The notes under the pieces: generated by a model | Databases searched by the model: none | Told to the model about the DNA's origin: nothing | What the model saw: only the letters and a program-made list of their open reading frames with translations | In this document: positions 51,539-60,647 of the stretch, piece by piece | Position numbering within the stretch: the first letter of the stretch is position 1 | Layout of the letters: every line of letters begins with the position of its first letter | DNA from: an uncultured Bacillota bacterium | GTDB lineage: Bacteria; Bacillota; Clostridia; Lachnospirales; Lachnospiraceae | DNA length: 64,000 nucleotides | Assembly (NCBI GenBank): GCA_958352855.1 | Contig: CATWQE010000005.1 | Location: 1-64,000, forward strand | Direction of reading: 5' to 3' | Program-made: the position numbers and the translations under genes

Positions 51539-52309
51539 ATGAAGTTAAAATATCCGGCAGAAGCATTTGCTTTTGGGATCGTACTGTTTTCTGCGGGAAT
51601 GAAAGAGGCCTTTGCAGCAGGAATTCTGGTAATCCTGGCGACTGTTTTTGCAGAAGTTCTAAGAAATCTGTTAAAAGACTGGGTTCCTGAGTGGAGTCTG
51701 TATTTATGTGTTTGCATAGGGACCGTAGCTGTGTGTTCTTCTGTATTCCTGCTTGGATTTACTACTCTTGGAATTCCGGTTGACAATACAGGAATGTGGA
51801 TTATGACCTGTATTTTGGGACTTTTTGTGGTGAAACATGTGCTTACAGGAGCCATTGACGGAGAATATGGAGAGCTTTTCTGGGAATGTGCCATTGCCTG
51901 GGGATTCTGGGTTCTTCTGGCAGTTGCAAGAGAATTTTTCGGCGCGGGAACCATTTTCGGCAACAGCATTTATCAGGGCGAATTCCAGTCTAAGATTTTC
52001 CAGGATACCATGTTTGGTTTCCTTACCGCAGGTATGACCCTTGCCTTTACCAACGGAGTTCTGAAGAAAAAAAGTACCAATACACACAGTCTCCTGTTGG
52101 TAATTCCTCTGGCAGTGTTTATGCGGCCCTTTACCATGGAAAGCTTCGGAGCCCTTTTAGGACAGATTTGGACCATTGCAGTTCCGGTTATCTTGTTTTT
52201 GTCCGTGAAAGTAACTTTGAAATTTGCTCGGACCAGCAGGGCGTATAAAGGCCTTCCGGTGGAAATGCTGGCAATGGGATTCATTTATATGATTTTGAGT
52301 ATTTATTAA
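51539..52309 (+). CDS. Rnf-type membrane subunit with RnfA- and RnfE-like features
   Basis: A 256-residue membrane protein with about six to eight helices, longer than RnfA or RnfE (about 190-230). The middle segment REFFGAGTIFG (131-141) is RnfE-like. The C-terminus, with YKGLPVEMLAMGF (about 236-248), is RnfA-like. Cysteines at 57, 59 and 66 lie in a helix where RnfA and RnfE have their iron-sulfur cysteine. It ends the rnfC-D-G operon and is followed by a terminator. No second A/E partner and no rnfB follow, so this may be a one-subunit replacement. Assignment is by motif only. Confidence 0.65.
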   Translation: MKLKYPAEAFAFGIVLFSAGMKEAFAAGILVILATVFAEVLRNLLKDWVPEWSLYLCVCIGTVAVCSSVFLLGFTTLGIPVDNTGMWIMTCILGLFVVKHVLTGAIDGEYGELFWECAIAWGFWVLLAVAREFFGAGTIFGNSIYQGEFQSKIFQDTMFGFLTAGMTLAFTNGVLKKKSTNTHSLLLVIPLAVFMRPFTMESFGALLGQIWTIAVPVILFLSVKVTLKFARTSRAYKGLPVEMLAMGFIYMILSIY

Positions 52310-52314
52310 AAAAT

Positions 52315-52359
52315 ACCCCTGGCAAACCAGATGTAAAAAGGTTTGTCTGGGGTGTTTTT
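52315..52359 (+). terminator. Terminator of the Rnf-like operon
   Basis: ACCCC and GGCAAACC (52315-52328) pair with GGTTTGTC and GGGGT (52340-52353) with a single T/T mismatch, followed by GTTTTT. Confidence 0.85.
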
Positions 52360-52374
52360 ATAAAGAGGGAGGAA

Positions 52375-54333
52375 TCAAATTGTCACACCGGCACAGTATC
52401 CAGTACGCATTGCTTCCTGAATTTTGGAAGGCTTTCGACAGTCCCCTACAAAGATGACTTCTTCTGCCAGTTCATGCCAGTTTACGAAATTAGGAAGAGT
52501 TCCTCTCATACCGGCAGCTATCAGAACAGTATCAGCTTCTAACAACATTTCTTTACCGCTTTCATCTACCATTTTTACACCGTTATCTTCTATGGACAAT
52601 ACTTTTGCATTGCAGTAAGAGGTCACTGCATCCTCCAGTTTTTCAAGAAGATGACGCCAGTGGATATAAGGTGCATCTTTTGCCAGACCGTCCCGCATTT
52701 CAATAATAGAAACGTCATGACCTTTCCAGGCCAGCTCCAGACCTTCTTCACAGCCGGCCAATCCGCCGCCGATAATCACAACTTTTTTTCCTACAGACAA
52801 ATGTTTCTTATACAAGTCTGTGATATGGTGGGAAATGGGTTTATCAATACCTGGAATTGGTGGAATGACAGGTTCGGAACCACATGCCACAATTAAAGTA
52901 TCGGGTTTTTCCTGTGCAATGAGTTTTTCTGTTACTTCCGTATTAAGACGAAGCTCCAGATTAGGGGTTCTCTGCACATTGATTACCATGGACTTTAAAA
53001 ACTGCACAATATCTTTTTTGAAGGAAATCTGTTTTGCGTAATCAAGACTGCTTGCCAGATGGTCATTTTTTTCACAGAGAATTACATGGTGTCCTCTTTT
53101 TGCAGCAGTAATAGCTGCTTCCATGCCACCAGGACCGCCACCTGCAACCAGCACTTTTTTTGCATAAGGTACAGGTTCTTCTTTGCGGGTGTTTTCGTAT
53201 TCTCTTCCCCAGGTAGGATTTACGCTACAGCGAAGGACACCGGAAGAAAATGGAACATGAGGGATAAATCCTGCGCTGATGCAGGTTTCACAACGAATAC
53301 ATTTGGTAATTTCTTCTGGTTTACCCTGACGTGCTTTTCTTGGCCAGTTAGGGTCTGCAATAAACTGACGTCCAACTACAACAAAATCAGCCTTTTTTTC
53401 TTCCAGTACATTTTCCATAAAATCAGGATCATTAATGCCGCCTACCACAGAAACAAGGGATTTGTGAACTACTGCTTTGATTTTAGAAGCATTTCCTACA
53501 TTACATCCTCTTGGATAGAATACAGTAGGGAACATTCTGGCAGAACTACTGGTATCATGGAAAGTAGCCGCTGATACATGAATAATATCTACTTTTCCAT
53601 CCAGCATTTTTGCAAATTCAATGGTTTCTTCAATAGGAATACCGCCTTCTGTTTCCTCTTCTCCACTTAGGCGGAACTCAATAATCAGATTCGGACATTT
53701 CTGACGAATGCGATCTACAATCATTAATGGAAAACGTGCCTTGTTTTCAATGGAACCCCCATATTTATCTGTTCTGTGATTATTCAAATCAGAAAGAAAC
53801 TGGCTGATAAGCCATCCATGGCCACCATGAATATTTACAATATCACATCCGGCAAATTCCGCCATATAAGCAGCCTGAGCATAAGCATCAGCAATCATAT
53901 CCATCATATTTTCATCCATTTCAATGACCTTATCACCATACAAATTGGCTTCCATAGGACTTGGACCGATCACATAGCCTCCTTCAGCGAGAAAAGCACC
54001 TTTGGCACGACAGCCGGAATGAGTTAGTTCAATGGAAGCCAAAGCTCCCCACTTATGAACTGTATCAACTGTCTGAATCAGAGATGGAAGAAGGGTTTCG
54101 TCATCCAGATGCGGCATGGTAGGATGGGCATGGTCAGTAAGACTATGTACGCCTGCTTCTCCAAGTGTGACAATACCAGCGCCACCTTTAGCAATGGAGT
54201 TATACATTTCGTAGGCTTCACGAGTATAAAACGGTACATCTCCACTAGGTGACATGGGTGCAGATTCAATACGGTTTTTAATATAACTATTTCTAATTCG
54301 AATAGGTTCAAACAAATGTGGATAATGGAACAT
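52375..54333 (-). CDS. NADH:flavin oxidoreductase / 2-enoate reductase family enzyme
   Basis: A 652-residue cytosolic flavoenzyme of the FadH/BaiCD/BaiH/enoate reductase class. An Old-Yellow-Enzyme barrel (about 1-330, with FLSDLNNHRTDKYGGS) is followed by a 4Fe-4S cluster site CIRCETC...RC. FAD (VLVAGGGPGGMEAA) and NAD(P) (VVIIGGGLAGCEEG) domains complete it. The class reduces activated C=C bonds, e.g. in unsaturated acids, bile-acid intermediates or flavonoids. The substrate here is unknown. Its AraC regulator and a divergent symporter suggest that it acts on an imported compound. The start has ggagggt. Confidence 0.9.
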   Translation of the reverse strand: MFHYPHLFEPIRIRNSYIKNRIESAPMSPSGDVPFYTREAYEMYNSIAKGGAGIVTLGEAGVHSLTDHAHPTMPHLDDETLLPSLIQTVDTVHKWGALASIELTHSGCRAKGAFLAEGGYVIGPSPMEANLYGDKVIEMDENMMDMIADAYAQAAYMAEFAGCDIVNIHGGHGWLISQFLSDLNNHRTDKYGGSIENKARFPLMIVDRIRQKCPNLIIEFRLSGEEETEGGIPIEETIEFAKMLDGKVDIIHVSAATFHDTSSSARMFPTVFYPRGCNVGNASKIKAVVHKSLVSVVGGINDPDFMENVLEEKKADFVVVGRQFIADPNWPRKARQGKPEEITKCIRCETCISAGFIPHVPFSSGVLRCSVNPTWGREYENTRKEEPVPYAKKVLVAGGGPGGMEAAITAAKRGHHVILCEKNDHLASSLDYAKQISFKKDIVQFLKSMVINVQRTPNLELRLNTEVTEKLIAQEKPDTLIVACGSEPVIPPIPGIDKPISHHITDLYKKHLSVGKKVVIIGGGLAGCEEGLELAWKGHDVSIIEMRDGLAKDAPYIHWRHLLEKLEDAVTSYCNAKVLSIEDNGVKMVDESGKEMLLEADTVLIAAGMRGTLPNFVNWHELAEEVIFVGDCRKPSKIQEAMRTGYCAGVTI

Positions 54334-54413
54334 AATGACCCTCCCTATAAAAAAATACGATTTTTTTGTTTAAAACAACAGTTTTCTTTCGCTTTTTCTA
54401 TGCCTTTATGTTC

Positions 54414-54477
54414 ATATTAACAGTTTGACCTTGGGAATGTTATTCAATATTTTGATGCTCTGTTTCAATATTTTGAT
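54414..54477 (-). promoter_or_regulatory. Reductase promoter with two AraC-type direct repeats inside the regulator's 3' end
   Basis: On the minus strand ATCAAAATATTGAA occurs twice (54477-54464 and 54456-54443), 21 bp apart. It is followed directly by a poor -35 (TAACAT, 54442-54437), a 17-bp spacer and an extended -10 (TAATAT, 54419-54414). This is the geometry of an AraC-activated promoter. The repeats overlap the last codons of the araC-family gene. Confidence 0.65.
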
Positions 54478-55732
54478 ATTTTAGAGCATGGTTTTTTCTG
54501 TATTCCCCAGGAGAGATGCTGCAAAGGCGTTTAAAACAAGTGCAGAAATAGCTGTAGCTGTTAATTCCTACACGATAAGCAATCTGTTCAATAGGGATGG
54601 AGGTTTGTGCCAGGAGTTCTTTGCTGTGGTCAATGCGGCATGCAGTAAGATACTGAACAAAGGTCATACCAAATTCTTCGCGGAATACACGAGTAAAATG
54701 ACCTTCACTGAAACCTATCAGGCTGGACAAGGTTCCAAGACGGATATTTTCCATGTAATGGGTTTCAATATATTCACTTACAGGAACTTTAAACAGATAT
54801 TCTGTACCTGTATTCGCTTCATTCAAACTATGTGTGAATGAGTAGAAAAACTCCATAAAATATTTTCTGGCATCAGCAATAAAACTACATGATAGAATCT
54901 GTGCAATCGCTGTGTTGCTGCATTCCGTCATTTGCTGTTTGGGAATGCCGCAGCGTACACCATAATCACTGATTTTATGAAGAAGACGTATAAGCTCCAT
55001 TTTTGCTTCTTCTGGTTTTAACTGTCCATCTAATAATACCTGCATAATAGATTGCAGCACGCATTCCATTCGCGAAGTGCTGGAACGGGAAAAAGCTGTC
55101 ATGAGTTCTGGATAGAAATGATTCAGGCTGGTTTCTTTTGTAGGGCTATGTTGTTCTACATCAGCCAGAAAAATGCTGAATTCTTTTCCGGAGAAATAGC
55201 TTTTATTTAGCGCCAGATTCATATTGGGCTGCATTTGAGAATATTGCCAGATTCGGCTACAGCGCTGGCTGATACAGATGGAGATGGTATAATCACTCTT
55301 GCTGCGGATAGCTTCCTTGAATGAGTCTGCAATTTTTGAGAGATAATTGCGGATATCGTTTTTTTCTTCTTTTTCACAGCATAAAAAGCAGATTAGTTTG
55401 TCAATACCTACCAGATTTGCCATAAATCCTTTTAAGCCCAACTCTTGCATACGTCCTCTTAACAGATTGATAAGGAGAGTTTTTTGATAAAATTCCTGAG
55501 TTATCTGCATTTTGCTGCTGTAATTATAATAATCATCCACCTGAATTAAAAAGAAACGATTTGGCAGTGTATCCAGATTAACGGTTGCCAGAGCTTCTTT
55601 TACTTTTTCAGGACGTATATTATTGTAAATCAGACTATAGGAAAGTTCGCAAGCCAGTACATTGTGCATTGTAATATAATCTTTCCAATAATCCAGGTCT
55701 TTATATGTTAAAACTTTTTCGTTATCTTTCAT
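54440..55732 (-). CDS. AraC family transcriptional regulator
   Basis: A 430-residue regulator. The C-terminal AraC domain (about 320-420) has two helix-turn-helices (GTLSSLIGFSEGHFTRVF; IEQIAYRVGINSYSYFCTCF). The N-terminal ~300 residues are a large, mostly helical sensing region that I do not recognise. The protein ends in the repeated peptide QNIETEHQNIE, a by-product of the operator repeats embedded in its 3' end. It lies upstream of the reductase gene and diverges from the symporter gene, and likely controls both. Confidence 0.88.
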   Translation of the reverse strand: MKDNEKVLTYKDLDYWKDYITMHNVLACELSYSLIYNNIRPEKVKEALATVNLDTLPNRFFLIQVDDYYNYSSKMQITQEFYQKTLLINLLRGRMQELGLKGFMANLVGIDKLICFLCCEKEEKNDIRNYLSKIADSFKEAIRSKSDYTISICISQRCSRIWQYSQMQPNMNLALNKSYFSGKEFSIFLADVEQHSPTKETSLNHFYPELMTAFSRSSTSRMECVLQSIMQVLLDGQLKPEEAKMELIRLLHKISDYGVRCGIPKQQMTECSNTAIAQILSCSFIADARKYFMEFFYSFTHSLNEANTGTEYLFKVPVSEYIETHYMENIRLGTLSSLIGFSEGHFTRVFREEFGMTFVQYLTACRIDHSKELLAQTSIPIEQIAYRVGINSYSYFCTCFKRLCSISPGEYRKNHALKYQNIETEHQNIE

Positions 55733-55809
55733 AATACTGGTCAGTCCTTTCTCTTTTGCTGAAATTATTTTAATTCTATTCTATCAAAAATGGTAAAAGC
55801 ATACAATAT

Positions 55810-55873
55810 ATTAAAATTTTTAAATAATACATCAATATTATAGAATTACTTTCTTGCTTTAGCAGAGTATAAT
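55810..55873 (+). promoter_or_regulatory. Symporter promoter with two degenerate AraC-type repeats
   Basis: ATTAAAATTTTTAA (55810-55823) matches the reductase-promoter repeat at 11 of 14 bases. ATCAATATTATAGA (55831-55844) matches at 9 of 14. They are again 21 bp apart and abut the -35 region of a promoter with TATAAT at 55868-55873. The same regulator probably acts here. Confidence 0.45.
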
Positions 55874-55953
55874 TCAATCAAACTTTTTTCTATGCCGGAG
55901 AAAAAATAAAAGAACCATGTTGACAGTAGGGCATGGTGGGAAGGGAGATTTTT

Positions 55954-57366
55954 ATGAGTAATGGAATGATTCCAACAATTATCGTTGTATTGGTACTTTA
56001 TTTTGCTGCAATGGTGGTCATTGGATGGATGGGGCGAAGTAAGGCAAGTAACTTTGAGGGATATTTAAGTATGGGACGTTCTGCTGGCGTACTGCTTTTA
56101 ATGGGAGGCGCTATTGGAGGGCAGATTGGAAATGGATTTGTAGTAGGAGGTGCTGCTGAAGGTTCTCTATCCGGTCTGGCAGGTTCTGCTTATGGTATTG
56201 CCTGTGCGTTGTCCACAGTTATGGTTGCCCTGTTTTTGAATAATTTCATTTACAATCATGGTTATATGTCTATGGCAGACTATACCAGAGAACGCTATCA
56301 CAATGAAATACCAGGAACAATTTATGATTTAAGTACTGCAATCTCTTCCATTGGATTGATTGCAGGACAGATTATGGCAGGTAAAGCTTTATTTGAAGCT
56401 CTGGACCTTCCGGGAAATGTAGGTGCCATTGCCATTGCTGTAGTTGTATTGCTGTATTCTCAGCTTTCCGGACTTTGGGGAGCATTTGCAACCTCTGTGG
56501 TTCAGACAGGAGTCATCCTTGTTGGTCTTGTAGCTACTACGGTTGTTCTTTTCGCAAGAGGTGCAGTAGGGGATATGAGTGCTGCTATTGAAGCAGGAAC
56601 TATTGCAAGCTCTTCACTGGATATGAGTGGACTTTCAGTAGCAGGTTTTGCAGGTATGATGCTTCCTCTGTTATTTGGAATGGTAACAGACCAGCCTACC
56701 TATCAGCGTGTCAATTCAGCGAAAAGTGCAAAGATTTCACGTATTGCCTGTTATCTTTCCTGTCTGGTTATGATTCCTCTGGCATTAATGCCGGCATTCA
56801 TTGGTTCTTATGGTGCGTATAAATATGGAGCCAGTGGAAACAGTGCATTTTTTGATGTGATTTTAAATGAACTTCCGGCAATTGTGTGTGCTTTAATTAT
56901 TGCAGCAGTTCTGGCAGCCGTTATGTCTACTATTGACTGCGGTTTGATTACCATGTCAACGGTTCTTACAAGAGATATCTGGCAGGGAGCATTAAAGAAG
57001 AACCCATCAGAAGCACAGTTAAAGAAAATTACCCTGGTAGTAAACATTGGATTTATGTTTACCTCTACAGCTTTGGCACTGTCTGCAAGCAGCATTTTGG
57101 GATTATTAAATTCTGTATATTCTTTCCTGGCAGCGGCATGTTTTGTTCCGTTTGTAGGAGGGATTGTATGGAAAAAGGGAAATGCAAGAAGTGCAGTAGC
57201 ATCCTCTATTGTAGGTGTTCTGACCGTCTTGATTAGTTGGATTCCAGGCGTGGTATTTCCACTTGGAAATATTATTCCAGCCAGCCTGTTCCCAATTATT
57301 CCTTCTGCAATCGCTTACTTCCTGGTAAGTCTGATTCCGTCTTCAGAAGGTACAGTGAAGGCATAG
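55954..57366 (+). CDS. Sodium:solute symporter (SSS) family transporter
   Basis: A 470-residue membrane protein with about 13 helices. SSS features are the GRSAGVLLLMGGAIGGQIG core near helix 1-2, the ADYTRERYH segment and DQPTYQRVNSAKSAK. It would import an organic solute with Na+. ATG 55954 is preferred (aagggag upstream) over the ATG seven codons earlier. Its divergent pairing with the AraC regulator and reductase suggests import of the reductase substrate. Confidence 0.9.
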   Translation: MSNGMIPTIIVVLVLYFAAMVVIGWMGRSKASNFEGYLSMGRSAGVLLLMGGAIGGQIGNGFVVGGAAEGSLSGLAGSAYGIACALSTVMVALFLNNFIYNHGYMSMADYTRERYHNEIPGTIYDLSTAISSIGLIAGQIMAGKALFEALDLPGNVGAIAIAVVVLLYSQLSGLWGAFATSVVQTGVILVGLVATTVVLFARGAVGDMSAAIEAGTIASSSLDMSGLSVAGFAGMMLPLLFGMVTDQPTYQRVNSAKSAKISRIACYLSCLVMIPLALMPAFIGSYGAYKYGASGNSAFFDVILNELPAIVCALIIAAVLAAVMSTIDCGLITMSTVLTRDIWQGALKKNPSEAQLKKITLVVNIGFMFTSTALALSASSILGLLNSVYSFLAAACFVPFVGGIVWKKGNARSAVASSIVGVLTVLISWIPGVVFPLGNIIPASLFPIIPSAIAYFLVSLIPSSEGTVKA

Positions 57367-57375
57367 ATATTAAAG

Positions 57376-57427
57376 GACTGTTGTATGAAACAACTATCAA
57401 GATAGGTGTTGATACAACAGTCTTTTG
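57376..57427 (+). terminator. Terminator after the SSS symporter
   Basis: GACTGTTGTAT (57376-57386) pairs with ATACAACAGTC (57412-57422), followed by TTTTG. Confidence 0.82.
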
Positions 57428-57481
57428 TAATATGAGGAAACAAATAATCCTATAAAATCAAAGAAATGCAACTCATGGATA

Positions 57482-58525
57482 CTATGAATCAGAAACTGCC
57501 TGCATCTCAATCTCTTCTTCAAACCCATCGCTATAATGCATCTTATAATCATCCGTAATAAACACAGCCTGGACATCAGGCAGACTGTTTACCAGCTCCA
57601 TCCCTTTCTCAAGTCCCAGGGCAAAACAGGAGGTAGAAAGCCCGTCTCCATCCACAGATTTGTCTGAAATAATGGTAACAGAGACTAAGTGATTGTCATA
57701 GGGCATCCCGGTATCAGGATTTAAAATATGGTGATAAAAGGTTCCGTCCTGCTCAAAATACCGCTCATAAATCCCGGAAGAGACTACAGATTTATCCGTA
57801 ATATCCATGACTGCAATGGTTTCGCTGCGGTCAGCAAAGGGCTTCTGGATACCAATGCGAAAGGGACTGCCATCTGGTTTATTTCCCACGCAAAGCACGT
57901 TTCCCCCCAGGTTAATAGTGGCGCTTTTTACTCCATGTTCCAGAAGAAAGTCTTTGATTCTGTCAGCAATATAGCCCTTGGCAATGGCGCCAAGATCCAG
58001 CATCATGCCTTCTTTGGCAAAGGTAATCTCTTCTTTGGAAACCTGTACATCCTGGTAGTTTACCAGGGGAAGGGCTGCGTCCAGTTCCTCTTTTGAGGGT
58101 ACTTTTTTCTGCTCAGAAGTGAAATCCCACAGAGAGGATACAGGGCCTATGGTAATGTCAAAGGCGCCTTTAGAAAGCTTACCGTATTCCAGCCCTTTGG
58201 AAATAAGTTCTGCGGTTTCCGAAGAGACGGTGTAGGCATGATTCTGTAGGGGAAGGGTGCCATGATTAAGCTGATAAAGCTCACTGGTTTTTAAGGTGCG
58301 GCTGAAAAGCTGTTCATAATCATCACACAGGTTCATCGCTTCCTGAAGGAGTTTTTCGTCTGTGGAATCATACAGGGTCAGGGTAACTACGGTATTTAAT
58401 TTAAAAGCAGTAGAAGAAAGTGGCTCCTGCTTTTTTTCTTTTTTCTCATACAGGGCTGCAAATACCAGAAGCACGATTACGCCCAGAAAACAGCAGATGC
58501 CAATAAATTTTTTTCTCTGTGTCAT
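57482..58525 (-). CDS. apbE: FAD:protein FMN transferase
   Basis: A 347-residue enzyme with an N-terminal membrane anchor (about 7-25). It attaches FMN from FAD to Thr/Ser of target proteins outside the membrane. Visible are LNTVVTLTLYD, the Mg/FAD-binding GAIAKGYIADRI, NLGGNVLCVG and the late SVVSSGIYERYF. Targets of this family include RnfD, RnfG and secreted flavoproteins. The Rnf-like cluster with at least two, perhaps four, such sites lies 5 kb away, making it the obvious partner. The start has aaggag. Confidence 0.93.
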   Translation of the reverse strand: MTQRKKFIGICCFLGVIVLLVFAALYEKKEKKQEPLSSTAFKLNTVVTLTLYDSTDEKLLQEAMNLCDDYEQLFSRTLKTSELYQLNHGTLPLQNHAYTVSSETAELISKGLEYGKLSKGAFDITIGPVSSLWDFTSEQKKVPSKEELDAALPLVNYQDVQVSKEEITFAKEGMMLDLGAIAKGYIADRIKDFLLEHGVKSATINLGGNVLCVGNKPDGSPFRIGIQKPFADRSETIAVMDITDKSVVSSGIYERYFEQDGTFYHHILNPDTGMPYDNHLVSVTIISDKSVDGDGLSTSCFALGLEKGMELVNSLPDVQAVFITDDYKMHYSDGFEEEIEMQAVSDS

Positions 58526-58631
58526 AAAATCTCCTTATGAAATCAATCTTTTTATCTTTCCCATTGTAAAATGACAATATCCATGTGTCAAGATTCATAT
58601 GATAGAATCAACGAAGAAAACGAGGCGCAAA

Positions 58632-59300
58632 ATGAAAAAAGGAATTTTGATATTGGGAGTCATCATTGCCCTTGCAGGGATGTTTTTTCAGGGAAAGGGA
58701 ATGGAACGGGCAGTTGAAACAGTGGGGGAATTGTCCCACAAGGAGCATCCCAGGGTAGCTCTGACTTTTGATGATGGCCCGCACATGGTGTATACAGAAA
58801 TGCTGCTGGATGGATTGAAGGAGAGGGGAATCTGCGCTACCTTTTTTCTCATAGGAAAGAATATTGAAGGCAATGAAGAACTGGTGCAGAGAATGCAAAA
58901 GGAGGGGCATCTCATTGGCAACCATACTTATCATCATGTGAATTTAAAGGAGCTTTCCCGAAAAGAAGCAGAACAGGAAATCCAAAAGACCGGGAATAAG
59001 ATTTATGAAAGCGCCGGCATCTGCACTGCCTTTGTCCGCCCGCCTTTTGGGGAATGGAGGAAAAATCTGGATTTAGATATGACTATGATTCCAGTGTCCT
59101 GGAATATTGATTCTCTGGACTGGACCACAGAAAATACGGAAAAAATTATAAAAAGGGTAGTGAAAGATGTGGAAGAAGATGATATTATTTTAATGCATGA
59201 TGTTTATAAAACCTCCGTAGAAGCAGCGCTTCAGATTGTGGATATTCTGAAGGAACGGGGGTATGAATTTGTCACAGTGGATAAATTGCTGCTGGAATAG
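58632..59300 (+). CDS. Polysaccharide deacetylase (NodB domain)
   Basis: A 222-residue secreted or membrane-anchored esterase. After an N-terminal helix (about 3-20), the NodB domain shows TFDDGP with the metal and catalytic Asp, the NHTYHH metal histidines, RPPFGEW, and a late LMHD motif with the catalytic His. Such enzymes remove acetyl groups from peptidoglycan or other glycans. ATG 58632 is the better start (gaggcg upstream). It is 9 bp before rarA. Confidence 0.88.
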   Translation: MKKGILILGVIIALAGMFFQGKGMERAVETVGELSHKEHPRVALTFDDGPHMVYTEMLLDGLKERGICATFFLIGKNIEGNEELVQRMQKEGHLIGNHTYHHVNLKELSRKEAEQEIQKTGNKIYESAGICTAFVRPPFGEWRKNLDLDMTMIPVSWNIDSLDWTTENTEKIIKRVVKDVEEDDIILMHDVYKTSVEAALQIVDILKERGYEFVTVDKLLLE

Positions 59301-59309
59301 GAGATACAT

Positions 59310-60647
59310 ATGGATTTATTTGATTATATGAAAGAACAGACCCTGGAGAATGAGTCGCCGCTGGCCTCCAGAATGCGTCCTGTAACCCTGGAAGAGGTGG
59401 CAGGGCAGCAGCACATTATTGGAAAGGATAAATTGCTTTATCGTGCCATTAAGGCGGATAAACTGGGAAGCGTGATTTTCTATGGCCCTCCGGGAACCGG
59501 GAAGACCACTCTGGCAAAGGTCATTGCCAATACCACCAGCGCCAGATTTAAACAGTTAAATGCAACGGTTGCAGGGAAAAAGGATATGGAAGAAGTGGTA
59601 AAAGAGGCCCAGGAATATCTTGGCATGTATGGAAAGAAAACCATTTTATTTATTGACGAGATTCACCGTTTTAATAAGGGACAGCAGGATTATCTGCTTC
59701 CTTTTGTGGAGGATGGAACTTTGATTCTTATTGGAGCCACCACAGAGAACCCCTATTTTGAGGTAAATGGGGCTTTGATTTCCAGGTCTATTGTGTTTGA
59801 GTTAAAGCCTCTTGGAAAAGAGGATATCTGCAAATTACTGGACCGGGCGGTGACAGATGTGGAAAAAGGAATGGGAAGCTATCAGGCAGTACTTCATGAA
59901 GATGCCAGGGATTTTCTGGCGGATATTTCCGGCGGGGATGCCAGGGCTGCCCTAAATGCTCTGGAGCTTGGGATTCTTACTACAGAGAAAAGCCCGGACG
60001 GGAAGATTCATATTGATTTGGAGACTGCTTCCCAGTGTATTCAGAAGCGGGTGGTGCGGTACGACAAGACTGGGGATAATCACTATGATACCATTTCTGC
60101 TTTTATTAAGAGTATGAGAGGGTCAGACCCGGATGCAGCGGTGTTTTATCTGGCAAAGATGCTTTATGCAGGGGAAGATATTAAATTTATTGCCCGAAGG
60201 ATTATGATTTGTGCCGCAGAGGATGTGGGAAATGCAGACCCTCAGGCATTGCAGGTGGCAGTGGCGGCAGCCCAGGCAGTGGAGCGGCTTGGCATGCCGG
60301 AGGCGCGGATTCCGCTGGCTCAGGCAGTGACCTATGTAGCCAGCGCGCCAAAGAGCAACGCTGCTTACCTGGCTGTGGATGAAGCTCTGGAAGCGGTAAG
60401 AAGTACCAAAACCACAGTGCCGGTACATCTTCAGGATTCTCATTATAAAGGAGCCGGGAAGCTGGGACATGGTATTGGTTATCAGTATGCTCATGATTAT
60501 CCAAACCATTATGTGAAGCAGCAGTATCTGCCCTCAGAGCTTGCAGACAGGGTATTCTATCGGCCAACAGAAAATGGTTATGAGAAGAACATACAGGAAT
60601 ATTTTGCGAAAATTCATGGAAGTAAGGAACAGGAAGAAGAAAAATGA
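59310..60647 (+). CDS. rarA: Replication-associated recombination protein A
   Basis: A 445-residue AAA+ ATPase (RarA/MgsA/Mgs1 family) acting at stalled replication forks. Features are the QQHIIG segment, Walker A GPPGTGKTT, Walker B LFIDEIHRFNK and the sensor ATTENPYF. A C-terminal tetramerisation region includes YVASAPKSNAAY and HGIGYQYAHDYPNH. The start has aggagat. It overlaps the MATE gene by four bases. Confidence 0.95.
   Translation: MDLFDYMKEQTLENESPLASRMRPVTLEEVAGQQHIIGKDKLLYRAIKADKLGSVIFYGPPGTGKTTLAKVIANTTSARFKQLNATVAGKKDMEEVVKEAQEYLGMYGKKTILFIDEIHRFNKGQQDYLLPFVEDGTLILIGATTENPYFEVNGALISRSIVFELKPLGKEDICKLLDRAVTDVEKGMGSYQAVLHEDARDFLADISGGDARAALNALELGILTTEKSPDGKIHIDLETASQCIQKRVVRYDKTGDNHYDTISAFIKSMRGSDPDAAVFYLAKMLYAGEDIKFIARRIMICAAEDVGNADPQALQVAVAAAQAVERLGMPEARIPLAQAVTYVASAPKSNAAYLAVDEALEAVRSTKTTVPVHLQDSHYKGAGKLGHGIGYQYAHDYPNHYVKQQYLPSELADRVFYRPTENGYEKNIQEYFAKIHGSKEQEEEK

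Noticed and set aside
53059..53574. 171-codon plus-strand frame inside the enoate reductase gene
   Set aside because: It is opposite to the flavin-barrel coding sequence, rich in Phe/Ser/Asn as antisense frames usually are, and has no ribosome site.
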